In this document: positions 37,214 to 48,134 of the stretch, piece by piece
Layout: each line of letters opens with the position of its first letter
Numbering within the stretch: position 1 is the first letter of the stretch
Assembly: GCA_902569465.1 (NCBI GenBank)
Contig: CACFUE010000002.1
Coordinates: forward strand, 1-58,226
Direction: 5' to 3'
From: an uncultured Pelagibacteraceae bacterium
GTDB lineage: Bacteria > Pseudomonadota > Alphaproteobacteria > Pelagibacterales > Pelagibacteraceae
DNA: 58,226 nt
Notes under the pieces: model-generated
Databases searched by the model: none
Seen by the model: the letters and a program-made list of their open reading frames with translations, nothing else
Told to the model about the DNA's origin: nothing
Made by a program: the position numbers and the translations under genes

Positions 37214-38153
37214 TTTTTTTCATTTTTGTTTTTACAATTGGAGCTATTCTGTTTACTTCATTTAAACTTTTATAGCTCCAACTTTCAACTCTATCCTCTA
37301 ATTCTCTTGTTATACCTAAATCCCTTAATTGTGAATAAAATTTTTTAAACCTTCCTGTAGGCTTAAAAGACTTCATCATGGCAATATAAACAGGTTTTCC
37401 GGTTGTAGCAGCCTCTGAAATCATTGACGTGGAGTCGCACGTTACAACTATATAATTTGAGATTGCAAGTGCAGAAAGATAAGCTTTTTTATCAATATTT
37501 TTTACAACGTGATGATTAATACTAAAGGTATTAAAAGCTATTTTTAAAATATTTTCAGGTGTTCTGTAAGAGGGGATTACAATAATTTTAAATTTATCTG
37601 GAGTAAATAGTGTCTTTACTTTGTTAAAAAGTTCATGAATATGTTTTTCTGAATAATTATAATATTTGTTTGGACCTCCGATAATAAATGCTACTAATTC
37701 TTTTCTTTTGTCTTTTTCTATTCCTAGATAATTTGAATTATCATTAATCTCTTTTTTTGTTAAGTAGTGAATAGCGCCAGTTGTATTAATTATATTTTCG
37801 CCTTTTAAACGATCATGCTCAGGACTTATTATAAGGTCAAAGTGTTCAAAAGAAACTTTAGGATCTTGTATGTGAATATTGAAAATTTGGTTACCAAGTC
37901 TTTTTTTTAAAGCTATTGATGGTATTACACTTTTTCTTCCACAAGATATAATGATTTTACAATCACACACAAATTTATTTTTTACCAAATTTTCTGATAT
38001 TGGGCTTATTTTGGGAGGAATTAAATTCCAGAAAGATTTTAATTCAATTTTTTGGTGTTTATAACTTAAGCCCAAAGCTTTAGCTAATCCCTCTACTTGA
38101 CTAACCATGCCATGCATACCTTGCGTTAAAAGAAGTGCTTTTAATTCTAACAT
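37200..38153 (-). CDS. ELM1/GtrOC1-family protein (DUF1022)
   Basis: LLTQGMHGMVSQVEGLAKALG, IISCGRKSVIPSIALKK, HIQDPKVSFEHFDLIISPEHD, TGAIH, GGPNKYYNY, TCDSTSMISEAATTGKPVYI. Confidence 0.8.
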   Translation of the reverse strand: MLELKALLLTQGMHGMVSQVEGLAKALGLSYKHQKIELKSFWNLIPPKISPISENLVKNKFVCDCKIIISCGRKSVIPSIALKKRLGNQIFNIHIQDPKVSFEHFDLIISPEHDRLKGENIINTTGAIHYLTKKEINDNSNYLGIEKDKRKELVAFIIGGPNKYYNYSEKHIHELFNKVKTLFTPDKFKIIVIPSYRTPENILKIAFNTFSINHHVVKNIDKKAYLSALAISNYIVVTCDSTSMISEAATTGKPVYIAMMKSFKPTGRFKKFYSQLRDLGITRELEDRVESWSYKSLNEVNRIAPIVKTKMKKNGII

Positions 38154-38160
38154 TAGTTAC

Positions 38161-38166
38161 TATATA
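38161..38166. promoter_or_regulatory. Palindromic TATATA, candidate shared -10 for the divergent ELM1 and trxB genes
   Basis: 7 nt from the minus-strand ATG and 10 nt from the plus-strand ATG in a 23-bp divergent gap. Confidence 0.4.
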
Positions 38167-38176
38167 CCTCTAAATA

Positions 38177-39127
38177 ATGAATAATAAGTCAACAAAACAT
38201 ACAAAAGTGTTAATTCTTGGATCTGGTCCTGCTGGCTATACAGCAGCTATTTATGCGGCCAGAGCAATGCTTAAACCAATACTTGTTCATGGTTCTCAAC
38301 CGGGAGGACAGTTAACAACCACTACAGATGTAGAAAATTACCCTGGATACTCAAAAGTGATTCAGGGACCATGGCTCATGGACGAAATGAAAGGCCAAGC
38401 AGAAGCTGTGGGTACAGAGATGATACAGGATCATATAAGTAAAGTTGACTTAACAAAAAAACCTTTTACAGCAACAGGTGATAGTGGTCAGGTTTACACT
38501 GCAGATAGTTTTATAATCTCAACAGGAGCGCAAGCAAGATGGTTAAATCTAAAATCTGAACAAGAGTTTAGAGGATTTGGAGTTTCGGCATGCGCTACTT
38601 GTGATGGATTTTTCTTTAAAGAAAAAGAAGTAGCTGTAGTTGGTGGAGGAAATGCTGCTGTTGAAGAAGCAATGTTCCTTACTAAATTTGCTTCAAAGGT
38701 TTATTTAATACATAGGAGAAACGAACTGAGGGCAGAAAAAATGCTTCAAGCAAAATTAAAATCTAACAAGAAAGTAAAAATTATTTGGGATACAGTAGTT
38801 GCCGATGTTATTGGTACTAAAGAGCCAAAATCTGTTAATGCGTTAAAAATAAAAAACGTCAAAGATAATAAAGTTAGAGATCTTAAAGTTGATGGTTTGT
38901 TTATTGCAATCGGACATGATCCGGCAACATCTTTATTTAAAGATCAACTTAAAATGGATAAAGAAGGATATTTAATTACAAAACCTGACTCAACTGAAAC
39001 GAATATTCCAGGTGTTTTTGCTGCGGGAGATGTGAAGGATAAAATTTTTAGACAAGCTGTTACTGCTGCTGGAATGGGTTGCATGTCAGCACTTGAAGCA
39101 GAAAAATATCTATCTGAGTCTAATTGA
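38177..39127 (+). CDS. trxB: Thioredoxin-disulfide reductase
   Basis: LGSGPAGYTAAIYAARA, CATCDGFFF redox motif, VVGGGNAAVEEA. Confidence 0.96.
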   Translation: MNNKSTKHTKVLILGSGPAGYTAAIYAARAMLKPILVHGSQPGGQLTTTTDVENYPGYSKVIQGPWLMDEMKGQAEAVGTEMIQDHISKVDLTKKPFTATGDSGQVYTADSFIISTGAQARWLNLKSEQEFRGFGVSACATCDGFFFKEKEVAVVGGGNAAVEEAMFLTKFASKVYLIHRRNELRAEKMLQAKLKSNKKVKIIWDTVVADVIGTKEPKSVNALKIKNVKDNKVRDLKVDGLFIAIGHDPATSLFKDQLKMDKEGYLITKPDSTETNIPGVFAAGDVKDKIFRQAVTAAGMGCMSALEAEKYLSESN

Positions 39128-40307
39128 GGTTATCACAAAAAGATTTGATTCTTTCCATTGCTTTTTTTAAATTTTCCATAGAGGTTGCATAAGAAATTCT
39201 AAAATATCCATCTAAACCAAAAGCTGAACCCTGCACCACCGCTACCTCAGCTTTTTCTAATAATTTTTCTACAAAGTCTTTATCTGTTTTAAGTTTTGTT
39301 TTTTTGTTAAGTAATTTTTTACAATTTGGAAAAACATAAAACGCTCCTTCTGGACTTAAACAACTTATACCCTTAATGTTATTTAAACTCTCAACAACAA
39401 AATTCCTTCTTTCTTTGAAAGAATTCGATCTCTCCAATATAAATTCTTGTGTTCCATTTAGTGCTTCCACAGCAGCTGCCTGACTAATTGATGTAGGGTT
39501 GCTTGTTGACTGGGATTGAATTTTAGCCATCGCTTTAATAATTTCTTTTGGGCCCGCAGCATACCCTATCCTCCAGCCAGTCATTGAGTAAGATTTGCTC
39601 ACACCATTCATGGTTAAAGTTCTGTTTTTTAATTTTTCAATTTGCGCAATTGTGAAAAATTTAAAACCATCATAAGTAATATGTTCGTAAATATCATCAC
39701 TTAAAATATATAAATTTTTATATTTTATTAAAATCTTCGATAAAGCTATTATCTCATCTTTGGTATAACCAGAGCCCGTAGGGTTAGATGGAGAGTTTAG
39801 AATTATCCACTTTGTTTTCTTAGAAATTGCTTTTGTTAATTTTTCCGGTGTTAATTTAAAATTATTTTTTTCATCACACTTAATTATTTTAGGTTTTCCC
39901 CCGGCTAACAAAACAATATCAGGATAAGAAACCCAATAAGGGGCTGGAATAATTACTTCGTCACCCTTGTTTACAGTTGCCATGAAAGCATTATATAAGA
40001 CTTGCTTTCCACCAGTGCCGACTGAAATTTGATCAAGATCGTATGATAAATCATTTTCTCTTGAAAATTTCGCTTGTATAGCTTTTTTTAGCGCTGGGGT
40101 TCCATCTACTGCAGTATATTTTGTATCGCCTTTTCTTATCGCTTCTATTGCTGCCTCTTTAATATTATCTGGAGTATCAAAATCAGGCTCTCCAGCCCCT
40201 AAACCTATAACATCCTTTCCAGCAGCTCTCATTTCCCTAGCTTTTGAAGTAACTGCTATTGTAGGCGACGGTTTTATACGTTTTAAACTATTGGAAACTA
40301 TGCTCAT
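39120..40307 (-). CDS. PLP-dependent aspartate aminotransferase (class I/II)
   Basis: GLGAGEPDFDTPDNIKEAA, NSPSNPTGSGY, NGVSKSYSMTGWRIGYAAGP. Confidence 0.92.
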   Translation of the reverse strand: MSIVSNSLKRIKPSPTIAVTSKAREMRAAGKDVIGLGAGEPDFDTPDNIKEAAIEAIRKGDTKYTAVDGTPALKKAIQAKFSRENDLSYDLDQISVGTGGKQVLYNAFMATVNKGDEVIIPAPYWVSYPDIVLLAGGKPKIIKCDEKNNFKLTPEKLTKAISKKTKWIILNSPSNPTGSGYTKDEIIALSKILIKYKNLYILSDDIYEHITYDGFKFFTIAQIEKLKNRTLTMNGVSKSYSMTGWRIGYAAGPKEIIKAMAKIQSQSTSNPTSISQAAAVEALNGTQEFILERSNSFKERRNFVVESLNNIKGISCLSPEGAFYVFPNCKKLLNKKTKLKTDKDFVEKLLEKAEVAVVQGSAFGLDGYFRISYATSMENLKKAMERIKSFCDNLN

Positions 40308-40345
40308 TGAAATTTATAATATAATTAATTTATTATTAACACAAA

Positions 40346-42517
40346 ATGCAAAATACTTATCAAGAAAAATTAGCTGATCTAGAAGTTAATAACTCAAAAA
40401 AAATTAAGAAGTTAGAGGGAGGTATTAACTTTAAAATCAAAAGTAATTTTCAACCTAGCGGTGACCAACCAGAGGCTATAAGGCAAATATTAAAAAACTT
40501 AAAAGATAACAAACAAGAACAAGTACTTTTGGGGGTTACAGGATCGGGTAAAACTTTTACAATGGCAAAAGTCATAGAAAAGGCTAATAGGCCAGCTCTA
40601 ATTCTAGCACCAAACAAAACTTTAGCTGCTCAATTATACGGAGAGTTTAAAAGTTTTTTCCCAGATAATGCTGTGGAATATTTTGTATCATATTATGATT
40701 ACTACACTCCAGAAGCATACGTTCCTAGATCTGATACTTATATAGAAAAAGAAGCTTCAATAAATGAGCAAATTGATCGTATGAGACACTCGGCAACAAG
40801 ATCTCTGTTGGAAAGGGATGATGTAATTATTGTTGCGAGTGTATCATGCATTTATGGTTTAGGTTCTGTAGAGGCATACTCTAAAATGACAATTACTTTA
40901 AAAAAAAATTACGAGTATGAACGAGACGATTTAATTAGGGCATTTATAAACTTGCAGTATAAAAGAAATGATCAAAATTTTTTTAGAGGGACATTTAGGG
41001 TAAGAGGAGAAAATTTAGAGATCTTTCCATCTCACTTAGAAGATAGAGCTTGGAGAATAAGTTTTAATTTAAATAAATTAGAAAAAATTGAAGAATTTGA
41101 CCCGCTCACTGGAGATAAGACAAACGATTACTCAATTATAAAAATTTACGCCAATAGCCATTACATAACTCCAAAGCCTACTATCGAGCAGGCAATCAGA
41201 CAAATAAAATCTGAATTAGCTGAGACTTTAAAAAAACATAGAGAAAATAATAAACTTTTAGAAGAACAGCGATTAAGAGAAAGAACTAAGTTTGATTTAG
41301 AAATGATTGAAGCTACTGGAACTTGCGCAGGTATAGAGAATTATTCAAGATTTTTATCAGGAAGAAAAGCTGGCGAACCGCCTCCTACTCTATTTGAGTA
41401 TTTTCCAGATAATGCAATTATATTTGTAGATGAAAGTCACGTAACAGTCCCTCAATTAAATGGAATGTATAAAGGTGATCGGACAAGAAAGAGCACATTA
41501 GCCGAATATGGGTTTAGACTTCCGTCATGTATGGATAACAGGCCATTAAAATTTGAGGAATGGGATTTAATGAGAACACAAACTGTTTTCGTCTCTGCTA
41601 CTCCAGGTCCATGGGAGCTGAAACAGACTAAAAACAAATATATAGATCAAATTATAAGACCAACTGGATTAATTGATCCTCCTGTTGAAATACGGCCGGC
41701 TAAAACTCAAGTAGATGATCTCATGCATGAGGCTAAGGAAATTGTAAAAAAAGGATATAGAATTCTTGCTACAACACTTACCAAAAAAATGGCTGAAGAT
41801 CTTACCGAGTACCTTCATGAAAACGGTCTTAAAGTAAGATATATGCACTCAGACATCGATACTCTTGAAAGAATTGAAATTATTAGAGATTTAAGAATGG
41901 GAGTGTTTGATATTCTTGTAGGAATTAACTTGTTAAGGGAGGGGTTAGATATTCCTGAGTGCGCTTTAGTAGCAATATTAGATGCTGATAAGGAAGGGTT
42001 TTTGAGATCAGAGACATCTTTGATCCAAACGATTGGAAGAGCTGCTAGAAATGTTGATGGAAAAGTAATTTTATATGCTGATAAAGTTACCAAGAGTATT
42101 GAGAAAGCTATTAAAGAAACAGAGAGAAGAAGAAATAAACAATTACAGTACAACAAAAAAAATGGGATAACCGCTGAGTCGGTTAAAAAAGAAATAAGCG
42201 ATATATTAGAGTCAGTTTATGAAAAAGATTATGTTAAAATTAGCGAAGGGTCGAACATTGGTGGAAATCTAAAAAAACATCTTAAAGCTTTAAACAGGAA
42301 GATGAAAGAGGCTGCATCTAATTTAGAATTTGAAGAGGCAGCTAAATTAAGAGATGAGATGAGGAAGCTAGAGGCTAGTGAACTTGAAATAACTTTAAAT
42401 CCTAAAATTTCTCAATATAATTTGAAAAGTAAGGTTTATCCAAAAGGTAGATCTACTATGGGTATGCCAGGAACTAAACCAAGAAAAGCTATAAAAAAAT
42501 GGAAGCCAAAAAAATAA
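40346..42517 (+). CDS. uvrB: Excinuclease ABC subunit B
   Basis: [45 protein letters not shown]-terminal UVR motif. Confidence 0.98.
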   Translation: MQNTYQEKLADLEVNNSKKIKKLEGGINFKIKSNFQPSGDQPEAIRQILKNLKDNKQEQVLLGVTGSGKTFTMAKVIEKANRPALILAPNKTLAAQLYGEFKSFFPDNAVEYFVSYYDYYTPEAYVPRSDTYIEKEASINEQIDRMRHSATRSLLERDDVIIVASVSCIYGLGSVEAYSKMTITLKKNYEYERDDLIRAFINLQYKRNDQNFFRGTFRVRGENLEIFPSHLEDRAWRISFNLNKLEKIEEFDPLTGDKTNDYSIIKIYANSHYITPKPTIEQAIRQIKSELAETLKKHRENNKLLEEQRLRERTKFDLEMIEATGTCAGIENYSRFLSGRKAGEPPPTLFEYFPDNAIIFVDESHVTVPQLNGMYKGDRTRKSTLAEYGFRLPSCMDNRPLKFEEWDLMRTQTVFVSATPGPWELKQTKNKYIDQIIRPTGLIDPPVEIRPAKTQVDDLMHEAKEIVKKGYRILATTLTKKMAEDLTEYLHENGLKVRYMHSDIDTLERIEIIRDLRMGVFDILVGINLLREGLDIPECALVAILDADKEGFLRSETSLIQTIGRAARNVDGKVILYADKVTKSIEKAIKETERRRNKQLQYNKKNGITAESVKKEISDILESVYEKDYVKISEGSNIGGNLKKHLKALNRKMKEAASNLEFEEAAKLRDEMRKLEASELEITLNPKISQYNLKSKVYPKGRSTMGMPGTKPRKAIKKWKPKK

Positions 42518-43254
42518 TTATCACTGGTGGGGCCACTAGAATAGGATCTGCAATCGCCAAAAGTTTGGTTGGCTTTCAAACAAAAATTGGTATTCACTTC
42601 AACAAATCTAAAAGTAGCGCTTTAAAATTAAAAAAAGAATTAGAGGAACTTGGGGCTGAAGCTTATTTATTTAAAGCTGATTTGAATAATTCAAAACAAA
42701 CTCAAAATTTGATAAAAAAAGCCTATAAAACTATGAAAGGATTAGATTGTTTAATTAATAATGCCTCAATTTTTGAGAATGATAATCTTGAAAATTTTTC
42801 TGAAAAATCATTTACAAAACATATGAATATCAACTTAAAAGCACCAGCAATTTTAGCACAAAATTTTAAAAGATTAATTAAAAACAAAGAGGGGTGTATC
42901 ATTAATATTATTGATCAAAGAGTTGAAAAATTAACTCCTTTTTTTTTCTCTTACACTTTAAGTAAATCCACATTGGCTACTTTTACAAAAACTACAGCCA
43001 TGAAATTAGCTCCTTTTATAAGAGTGAATGGTATTTCACCTGGTCCAACTTTAAAAAATAAAAGACAATCTGAGGCACATTTTAGAAAACAATGGAAATC
43101 TACACTCTTAAAAACAAAAGTAGAATTAGATAACATATGTAATGGAGTAAAGTTTCTAATTGAAAACAAAAGTATAACAGGAGAAATAATCAATATTGAT
43201 AGTGGTCAAAGACTTGCTTGGCAAACACCAGATATTATTAATACAAAAGAATGA
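42499..43254 (+). CDS. folM: SDR-family oxidoreductase, pteridine reductase (FolM/PTR1-like)
   Basis: Cofactor motif TGGATRIG (TGxxxRxG, typical of pteridine reductases rather than TGxxxGxG); catalytic YTLSK. Confidence 0.75.
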   Translation: MEAKKIIITGGATRIGSAIAKSLVGFQTKIGIHFNKSKSSALKLKKELEELGAEAYLFKADLNNSKQTQNLIKKAYKTMKGLDCLINNASIFENDNLENFSEKSFTKHMNINLKAPAILAQNFKRLIKNKEGCIINIIDQRVEKLTPFFFSYTLSKSTLATFTKTTAMKLAPFIRVNGISPGPTLKNKRQSEAHFRKQWKSTLLKTKVELDNICNGVKFLIENKSITGEIINIDSGQRLAWQTPDIINTKE

Positions 43255-43646
43255 AAATAATTAAATTCAAGAAAAAAGAAAAATTTAAATATAAAAGGAA
43301 AGTAATTATAAAAGATTTGATTTTAAATATTTCAATAGGGATACATAATTTTGAAAAAAAAAAGAAACAGAGGGTAAAATTTAATATTGAAATTTTAACA
43401 AATCCGTATGTTGTCCCAACCAACAATGATTTAAGTTCTATACTTAATTATGAGGAAATTGTTAGTAAAATTGAGAAAATTACTAATCTTAAACATCACG
43501 AGTTACTTGAAGATTTAGCTGAAAATATTTTTAATATGATATTTAAAAATAAACTTGTTAAAAAGATAAATCTTAAAATAGAAAAGTTAGATATCTTAAA
43601 GAAAACCAAATCAGTTGGTATCGAGGTATCAAAATCAAAAGTATGA
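43251..43646 (+). CDS. folB: Dihydroneopterin aldolase-like protein FolB
   Basis: [64 protein letters not shown]. Confidence 0.8.
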   Translation: MKIIKFKKKEKFKYKRKVIIKDLILNISIGIHNFEKKKKQRVKFNIEILTNPYVVPTNNDLSSILNYEEIVSKIEKITNLKHHELLEDLAENIFNMIFKNKLVKKINLKIEKLDILKKTKSVGIEVSKSKV

Positions 43647-45481
43647 TGAATAGTTTAGAGCTAGGAAAAAAAGTAATTAAAGAAAAAATACCACTTATAT
43701 CAAAAAACCCTGGTGTATACAAAATGATCAGCTCTACAGGTGAAATACTGTATATTGGAAAAGCTAAAAATATTCCAAACAGACTTAAAAGTTATGTCAC
43801 TGACTCTAATCTTCCTATTAGAACTGAGAGAATGTTATCACTCACACATAACCTCGAAACTACTACTACAAATAATGAGAGCGAAGCTTTATTATTGGAA
43901 GCGAATTTAATAAAAAAACATAAACCTCGTTACAACATCCTTTTACGTGATGACAAATCTTTTCCTTACATTTATATTGGCAATAAAGATAAATGGCCAC
44001 AACTTACCAAGTTAAGGGGAAAAAAATCAAAAACTGGATACTATTTTGGTCCATTTGCATCAATTGGATCTGCTAACTGGACAATAAAAATTTTACAAAA
44101 AATTTTTCTTTTGAGAGTTTGTGATGACACTGTTTTCAGAAATAGAGAGAGGCCATGTATCTTATATCAAATTAAAAGATGTTCAGCTCCATGTGTTGGT
44201 CATATAAGTGAAAAAGATTACGAGACTACTGTAGCTGACGCTATTGATTTTATATCTGGTAAATCTAGAAGAATTCAGAAAAATTTATCCAAAGAAATGG
44301 AAAAAGCTAGCAAAGAACTTGATTATGAAAAAGCTGCAGTCGCAAGAGACAGAATAAAAGCTTTAACTCAGATACAAACATCTCAAAAAATAAATCAAAC
44401 AAATTTATCAGAAGCTGACGTAATTAGTATTTACAAAGAAACAGGGAAAACATGTGTGCAGGTATTTTTTTTTAGATCTAAACAAAACTGGGGTAATCAA
44501 GCTTTTTATCCTAAACACGACCCTGATGATAAATTAGAAGATATTTTAAGTTCATTTATACCTCAATTCTATGAGAATAAAACTATTCCAAGGTTAATTT
44601 TAACTAATTGTGAAGTTAATGATAAAATACTAATTGAAAAAACATTTTCAGAAAAAGATAAAAAAAATATAATTATTAAAGTTGCTAAAAGTAAAAATGA
44701 AAAAAGTATTTCTAATCTTGCAGAAAAAAATGCTAAACAATCACTGAAGCAAAAGCTTATTCAATCCGATACTAATAATAATCTCATCGAAGAATTGGCA
44801 TTAAAATTCAATCTTAATAATAATATCGATTTAATAGAAGTTTATGATAATAGCCATATTCAAGGAACGGATTCAGTAGGTTCATTAATTTGTTTTAGTA
44901 ATGAAGGTTTTATTAAGAAAAGGTACAGAAAATTTAATATTAAGAATGAAAAAATAAAAAATGATGATTATGGGATGATGAAAGAAGTTCTTTTTAGAAG
45001 ATTTTCAAAAGCTATTAAAGAAAAGTCTGGTTCATTATCTTTACCAGACCTAATAATAATTGACGGCGGAAAGGGACAATACTCGGTTTCTAGAGAAGTG
45101 CTTAATGAATTGGGTTTACATGACTTACCAATTTTATCAGTAGCAAAGGGTAAAAAAAGAAATGCTGGCGAGGAAAAAATTTATCATAAAGCAAAAGAAT
45201 ATATTTTAGATAAAAACAACCCTTTATTATTTTTTATACAAAGGTTAAGAGATGAGGCGCATAGATTTGCTATAAGTACACACAGAGCTAAAAGAAAGAA
45301 AAATTTAAGTAAATCTTTACTAGATCAGATCCAAGGTATTGGTAAACAAAGAAAAAGAGCTTTACTAAATCATTTTGGGTCTGCAAGAGCCGTAGAGTCT
45401 GCAAGTTTTGATGATTTAAAATCCGTTGAAGGAATAGAAGACAATATTGCAAAGAAAATATATGATTATTTTCACGAATAA
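43643..45481 (+). CDS. uvrC: Excinuclease ABC subunit C
   Basis: GIY-YIG-type [23 protein letters not shown] domain, [16 protein letters not shown], HhH C-terminus. Confidence 0.96.
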   Translation: MMNSLELGKKVIKEKIPLISKNPGVYKMISSTGEILYIGKAKNIPNRLKSYVTDSNLPIRTERMLSLTHNLETTTTNNESEALLLEANLIKKHKPRYNILLRDDKSFPYIYIGNKDKWPQLTKLRGKKSKTGYYFGPFASIGSANWTIKILQKIFLLRVCDDTVFRNRERPCILYQIKRCSAPCVGHISEKDYETTVADAIDFISGKSRRIQKNLSKEMEKASKELDYEKAAVARDRIKALTQIQTSQKINQTNLSEADVISIYKETGKTCVQVFFFRSKQNWGNQAFYPKHDPDDKLEDILSSFIPQFYENKTIPRLILTNCEVNDKILIEKTFSEKDKKNIIIKVAKSKNEKSISNLAEKNAKQSLKQKLIQSDTNNNLIEELALKFNLNNNIDLIEVYDNSHIQGTDSVGSLICFSNEGFIKKRYRKFNIKNEKIKNDDYGMMKEVLFRRFSKAIKEKSGSLSLPDLIIIDGGKGQYSVSREVLNELGLHDLPILSVAKGKKRNAGEEKIYHKAKEYILDKNNPLLFFIQRLRDEAHRFAISTHRAKRKKNLSKSLLDQIQGIGKQRKRALLNHFGSARAVESASFDDLKSVEGIEDNIAKKIYDYFHE

Positions 45482-46066
45482 ATGAAATTAAAAATACCAA
45501 ATATATTGACAATTGGAAGAATTATAATAGTTCCAATTTTTGTCGTAACTTTTTTCATTCCTGGCCTATTTGGCGAACTTATACCATTTTTTTTATTTGT
45601 TCTTGCAAGTTTTACTGATTATCTTGACGGTTTATTAGCTAGACTCTTTAGAGAAGAGTCAAAATTAGGTGAGCTTCTAGATCCAATAGCTGACAAAATT
45701 CTTGTTGCTGCTGCTCTTATCCTGCTTGTAATGAATGGAACAATAAAAAATTATGAAGTTATAGCCGCAGTAATTATTCTGACGAGAGAAATTTTAGTAT
45801 CTGGTCTTAGAGAGTTTTTAGCAAAAGGAAAAATAACAATGCAAGTAACAAGTCTATCAAAACTAAAGACTGTGATTCAAATGACCTCGATTGCTATTTT
45901 ATTAACTGGAGACATAGGGAATAAGATAATCAATTTTCAAGATTATAATGCTCAAACGATTGGAATTATTCTTTTGTGGTTATCTGCATTTTTAACTTTA
46001 TATACAGGTTATGACTATCTAAGAAAAGGTATTGATCATGCAATTAATGAAGATAATAAAGATTAA
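45482..46066 (+). CDS. pgsA: CDP-diacylglycerol--glycerol-3-phosphate 3-phosphatidyltransferase
   Basis: DYLDGLLARLFREESKLGELLDPIADK CDP-alcohol phosphotransferase motif. Confidence 0.93.
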   Translation: MKLKIPNILTIGRIIIVPIFVVTFFIPGLFGELIPFFLFVLASFTDYLDGLLARLFREESKLGELLDPIADKILVAAALILLVMNGTIKNYEVIAAVIILTREILVSGLREFLAKGKITMQVTSLSKLKTVIQMTSIAILLTGDIGNKIINFQDYNAQTIGIILLWLSAFLTLYTGYDYLRKGIDHAINEDNKD

Positions 46067-46950
46067 GCTGCAGATTCCTTTCTAACTAAATTTTGATAAG
46101 ACTCATTTAAATTAGAAATTAAATCGCAAACCTTGAATTTGTAATCATTAATTTGAGATACTGGAGTTACTTCCGCTGCAGTGCCTGTTAAAAAACAACC
46201 AACAAATTCTTTCATTTCCTCTGGTCGAATTTTTCGCTCAATGACTTTTATACCCTTAGATTTTGCAATTTTAATAACTTCACGTCTTGTAATTCCATCC
46301 AAAAATGAGTCAGGTATTGGTGTGTGTAATTCGTTCACATTATTTTTAAAAAAAACATTTGCGCCAGTGGCTTCTGCTATATTTCCCTCGTGATCAAGCA
46401 TTAAAGAGTCTGTAAATCCTTGAGCCTCAGCCTCGTGTTTAGATAAAGTGCAAATCATATATAAACCTGCAGCTTTTGTATCCCATGGAATAGTATTAGG
46501 GGCTGGTCTTCTCCAACTTGAAATATTAAGTTTGATACCATTTAATTTTAACTTAGGGTCAAAATAAGATCCCCACTCCCATGTTGCAATTGCAACGTGA
46601 ATTTTATTTTTTTGTGCAGAGATGGCCATCATCTCACTCCCTCTCCAAATAAGAGGTCTTACATACCCATTTTTAACTTTTTGAATATTAACTATACTTT
46701 TACAAGCTTCATTTATTTCTACTTGACTGTATGGAACTTCAATTCCCATTCTTTTTGCTGAGTAAAATAATCTTTCTGTATGTTCTGCTAATTTGAATAT
46801 TTCACCATCGTAAACTCTTTCACCTTCAAAAACGCAGCTAGCGTAGTGAAGACCATGATTAAGAATATGAATATTTGCATCTTTCCAATCAACAGTTTTA
46901 CCGTTGAACCAAATTTTTCCTGATCTTTTGTCGTAAGGTATACTTTCCAT
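46063..46950 (-). CDS. ilvE: Branched-chain amino acid aminotransferase
   Basis: GLHYASCVFEGERVYDG, YVRPLIWRG, DGITRREVIKIA, GTAAEVTPV. Confidence 0.92.
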   Translation of the reverse strand: MESIPYDKRSGKIWFNGKTVDWKDANIHILNHGLHYASCVFEGERVYDGEIFKLAEHTERLFYSAKRMGIEVPYSQVEINEACKSIVNIQKVKNGYVRPLIWRGSEMMAISAQKNKIHVAIATWEWGSYFDPKLKLNGIKLNISSWRRPAPNTIPWDTKAAGLYMICTLSKHEAEAQGFTDSLMLDHEGNIAEATGANVFFKNNVNELHTPIPDSFLDGITRREVIKIAKSKGIKVIERKIRPEEMKEFVGCFLTGTAAEVTPVSQINDYKFKVCDLISNLNESYQNLVRKESAA

Positions 46951-47004
46951 TTGATGTAAATATATAGATTTTTTAATTTTAAAAAAGTATATTCCAAATT
47001 AGGA

Positions 47005-47021
47005 TAAGTCAATATAACTTA
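47005..47021. promoter_or_regulatory. Inverted repeat TAAGT-N7-ACTTA upstream of marR-type gene, candidate operator
   Basis: taagtcaatataactta, ends 5 nt before the ATG at 47027. Confidence 0.4.
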
Positions 47022-47026
47022 CCATT

Positions 47027-47467
47027 ATGAAAGATTTGCTTTATTTAAAAGATGATCAAATTAAAGAGTTTATTCAGTTACTTTACTATGCTTATAGAGA
47101 AACTTTCGCAGATCCTCGTGAAATTCTCTCAAAAAAGTTTTTTGGTCCTGCACATTTAAGAGCATTACATTTAATTGAAAGAAATCCTGGAATTAATTTA
47201 GGGGAATTAATTTTTAAACTTAAAGTTACAAAACAAAGCCTTAATAGGGTTTTAAGAGATTTAATTAAGTCTAAAATGATTAAACAAATTCAAGATGAAA
47301 ATGATACAAGAAAAAAAAATTTATTTCTTGATAAAGAGGGTAAAGTTTTTTTTGAAATCGTATATAATTCTCAAAAAAAAAGAATTTTTAATGCTTTAAA
47401 AAATTCTAGTTCTGACTCAGTCATAAAATTTAAAAACGTATTGAAAAAGATAATAGATGGAAAATAG
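47027..47467 (+). CDS. MarR-family transcriptional regulator
   Basis: 146 aa winged-helix; LGELIFKLKVTKQSLNRVLRDLIKSKMIKQIQDENDTRKKNLFLDKEGK. Confidence 0.88.
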   Translation: MKDLLYLKDDQIKEFIQLLYYAYRETFADPREILSKKFFGPAHLRALHLIERNPGINLGELIFKLKVTKQSLNRVLRDLIKSKMIKQIQDENDTRKKNLFLDKEGKVFFEIVYNSQKKRIFNALKNSSSDSVIKFKNVLKKIIDGK

Positions 47468-48134
47468 TAAACAACATATACTGATCGTCGATGATGATAA
47501 TAGGATTAGAAGTCTGTTAAAAGATTACCTATCAGAAAATCATTATATCGTCTCTACAGCTGAAGATGCTGAGGAAGCAAAAACTAAATTAAAATATATA
47601 AAATTTGATATTTTGATTTTAGACGTAATGATGCCAGGTCAGAATGGATATGATCTTACAAAAGAAATTAAAAAAGAAATTCAAATTCCTATAATTTTAC
47701 TGACTGCAAAAGGAGAAGTTGAAAATAGAATTAAAGGATTAGAGATCGGAGCTGACGATTATATTAGTAAACCTTTTGAACCAAAGGAATTATTGTTGAG
47801 AATTAAAAATGTTGTAAAAAATAATAATAAAATAGATTTAACCAACAAGCACTTTGTCGGAGATGCCGAAATAGATTTAAATAAAATGATAATTAACTTT
47901 AACCAAAAAAATAGGAAAATAAATAATTCTGAAAAAAAAATTCTTATTGAAATGCTTTCTAATCCAGGAAAAACTTTTTCCCGAGAAGAAATAGGTAAAA
48001 TATCTGGTATAACTCAAGAAAGATCAATAGATGTCATGATCACTAGGCTTAGACAAAAGCTAGAGAGGAGTCCCAAAAACCCAAAGTTTTTACAAACAAT
48101 TAGAGGGTCAGGTTATGTTCTTTGGATTGAATAA
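47457..48134 (+). CDS. OmpR-type response regulator
   Basis: Receiver domain DDDNR...LILDVMMPGQNGYDL...LLTAKGE...YISKPFEPKEL; C-terminal winged helix ending TIRGSGYVLW. Confidence 0.93.
   Translation: MENSKQHILIVDDDNRIRSLLKDYLSENHYIVSTAEDAEEAKTKLKYIKFDILILDVMMPGQNGYDLTKEIKKEIQIPIILLTAKGEVENRIKGLEIGADDYISKPFEPKELLLRIKNVVKNNNKIDLTNKHFVGDAEIDLNKMIINFNQKNRKINNSEKKILIEMLSNPGKTFSREEIGKISGITQERSIDVMITRLRQKLERSPKNPKFLQTIRGSGYVLWIE

Noticed and set aside
41815-42156. 113-aa minus-strand ORF opposite uvrB (also 41452-41637)
   Set aside because: Shadow ORFs within a conserved gene, no domain features or start signals.
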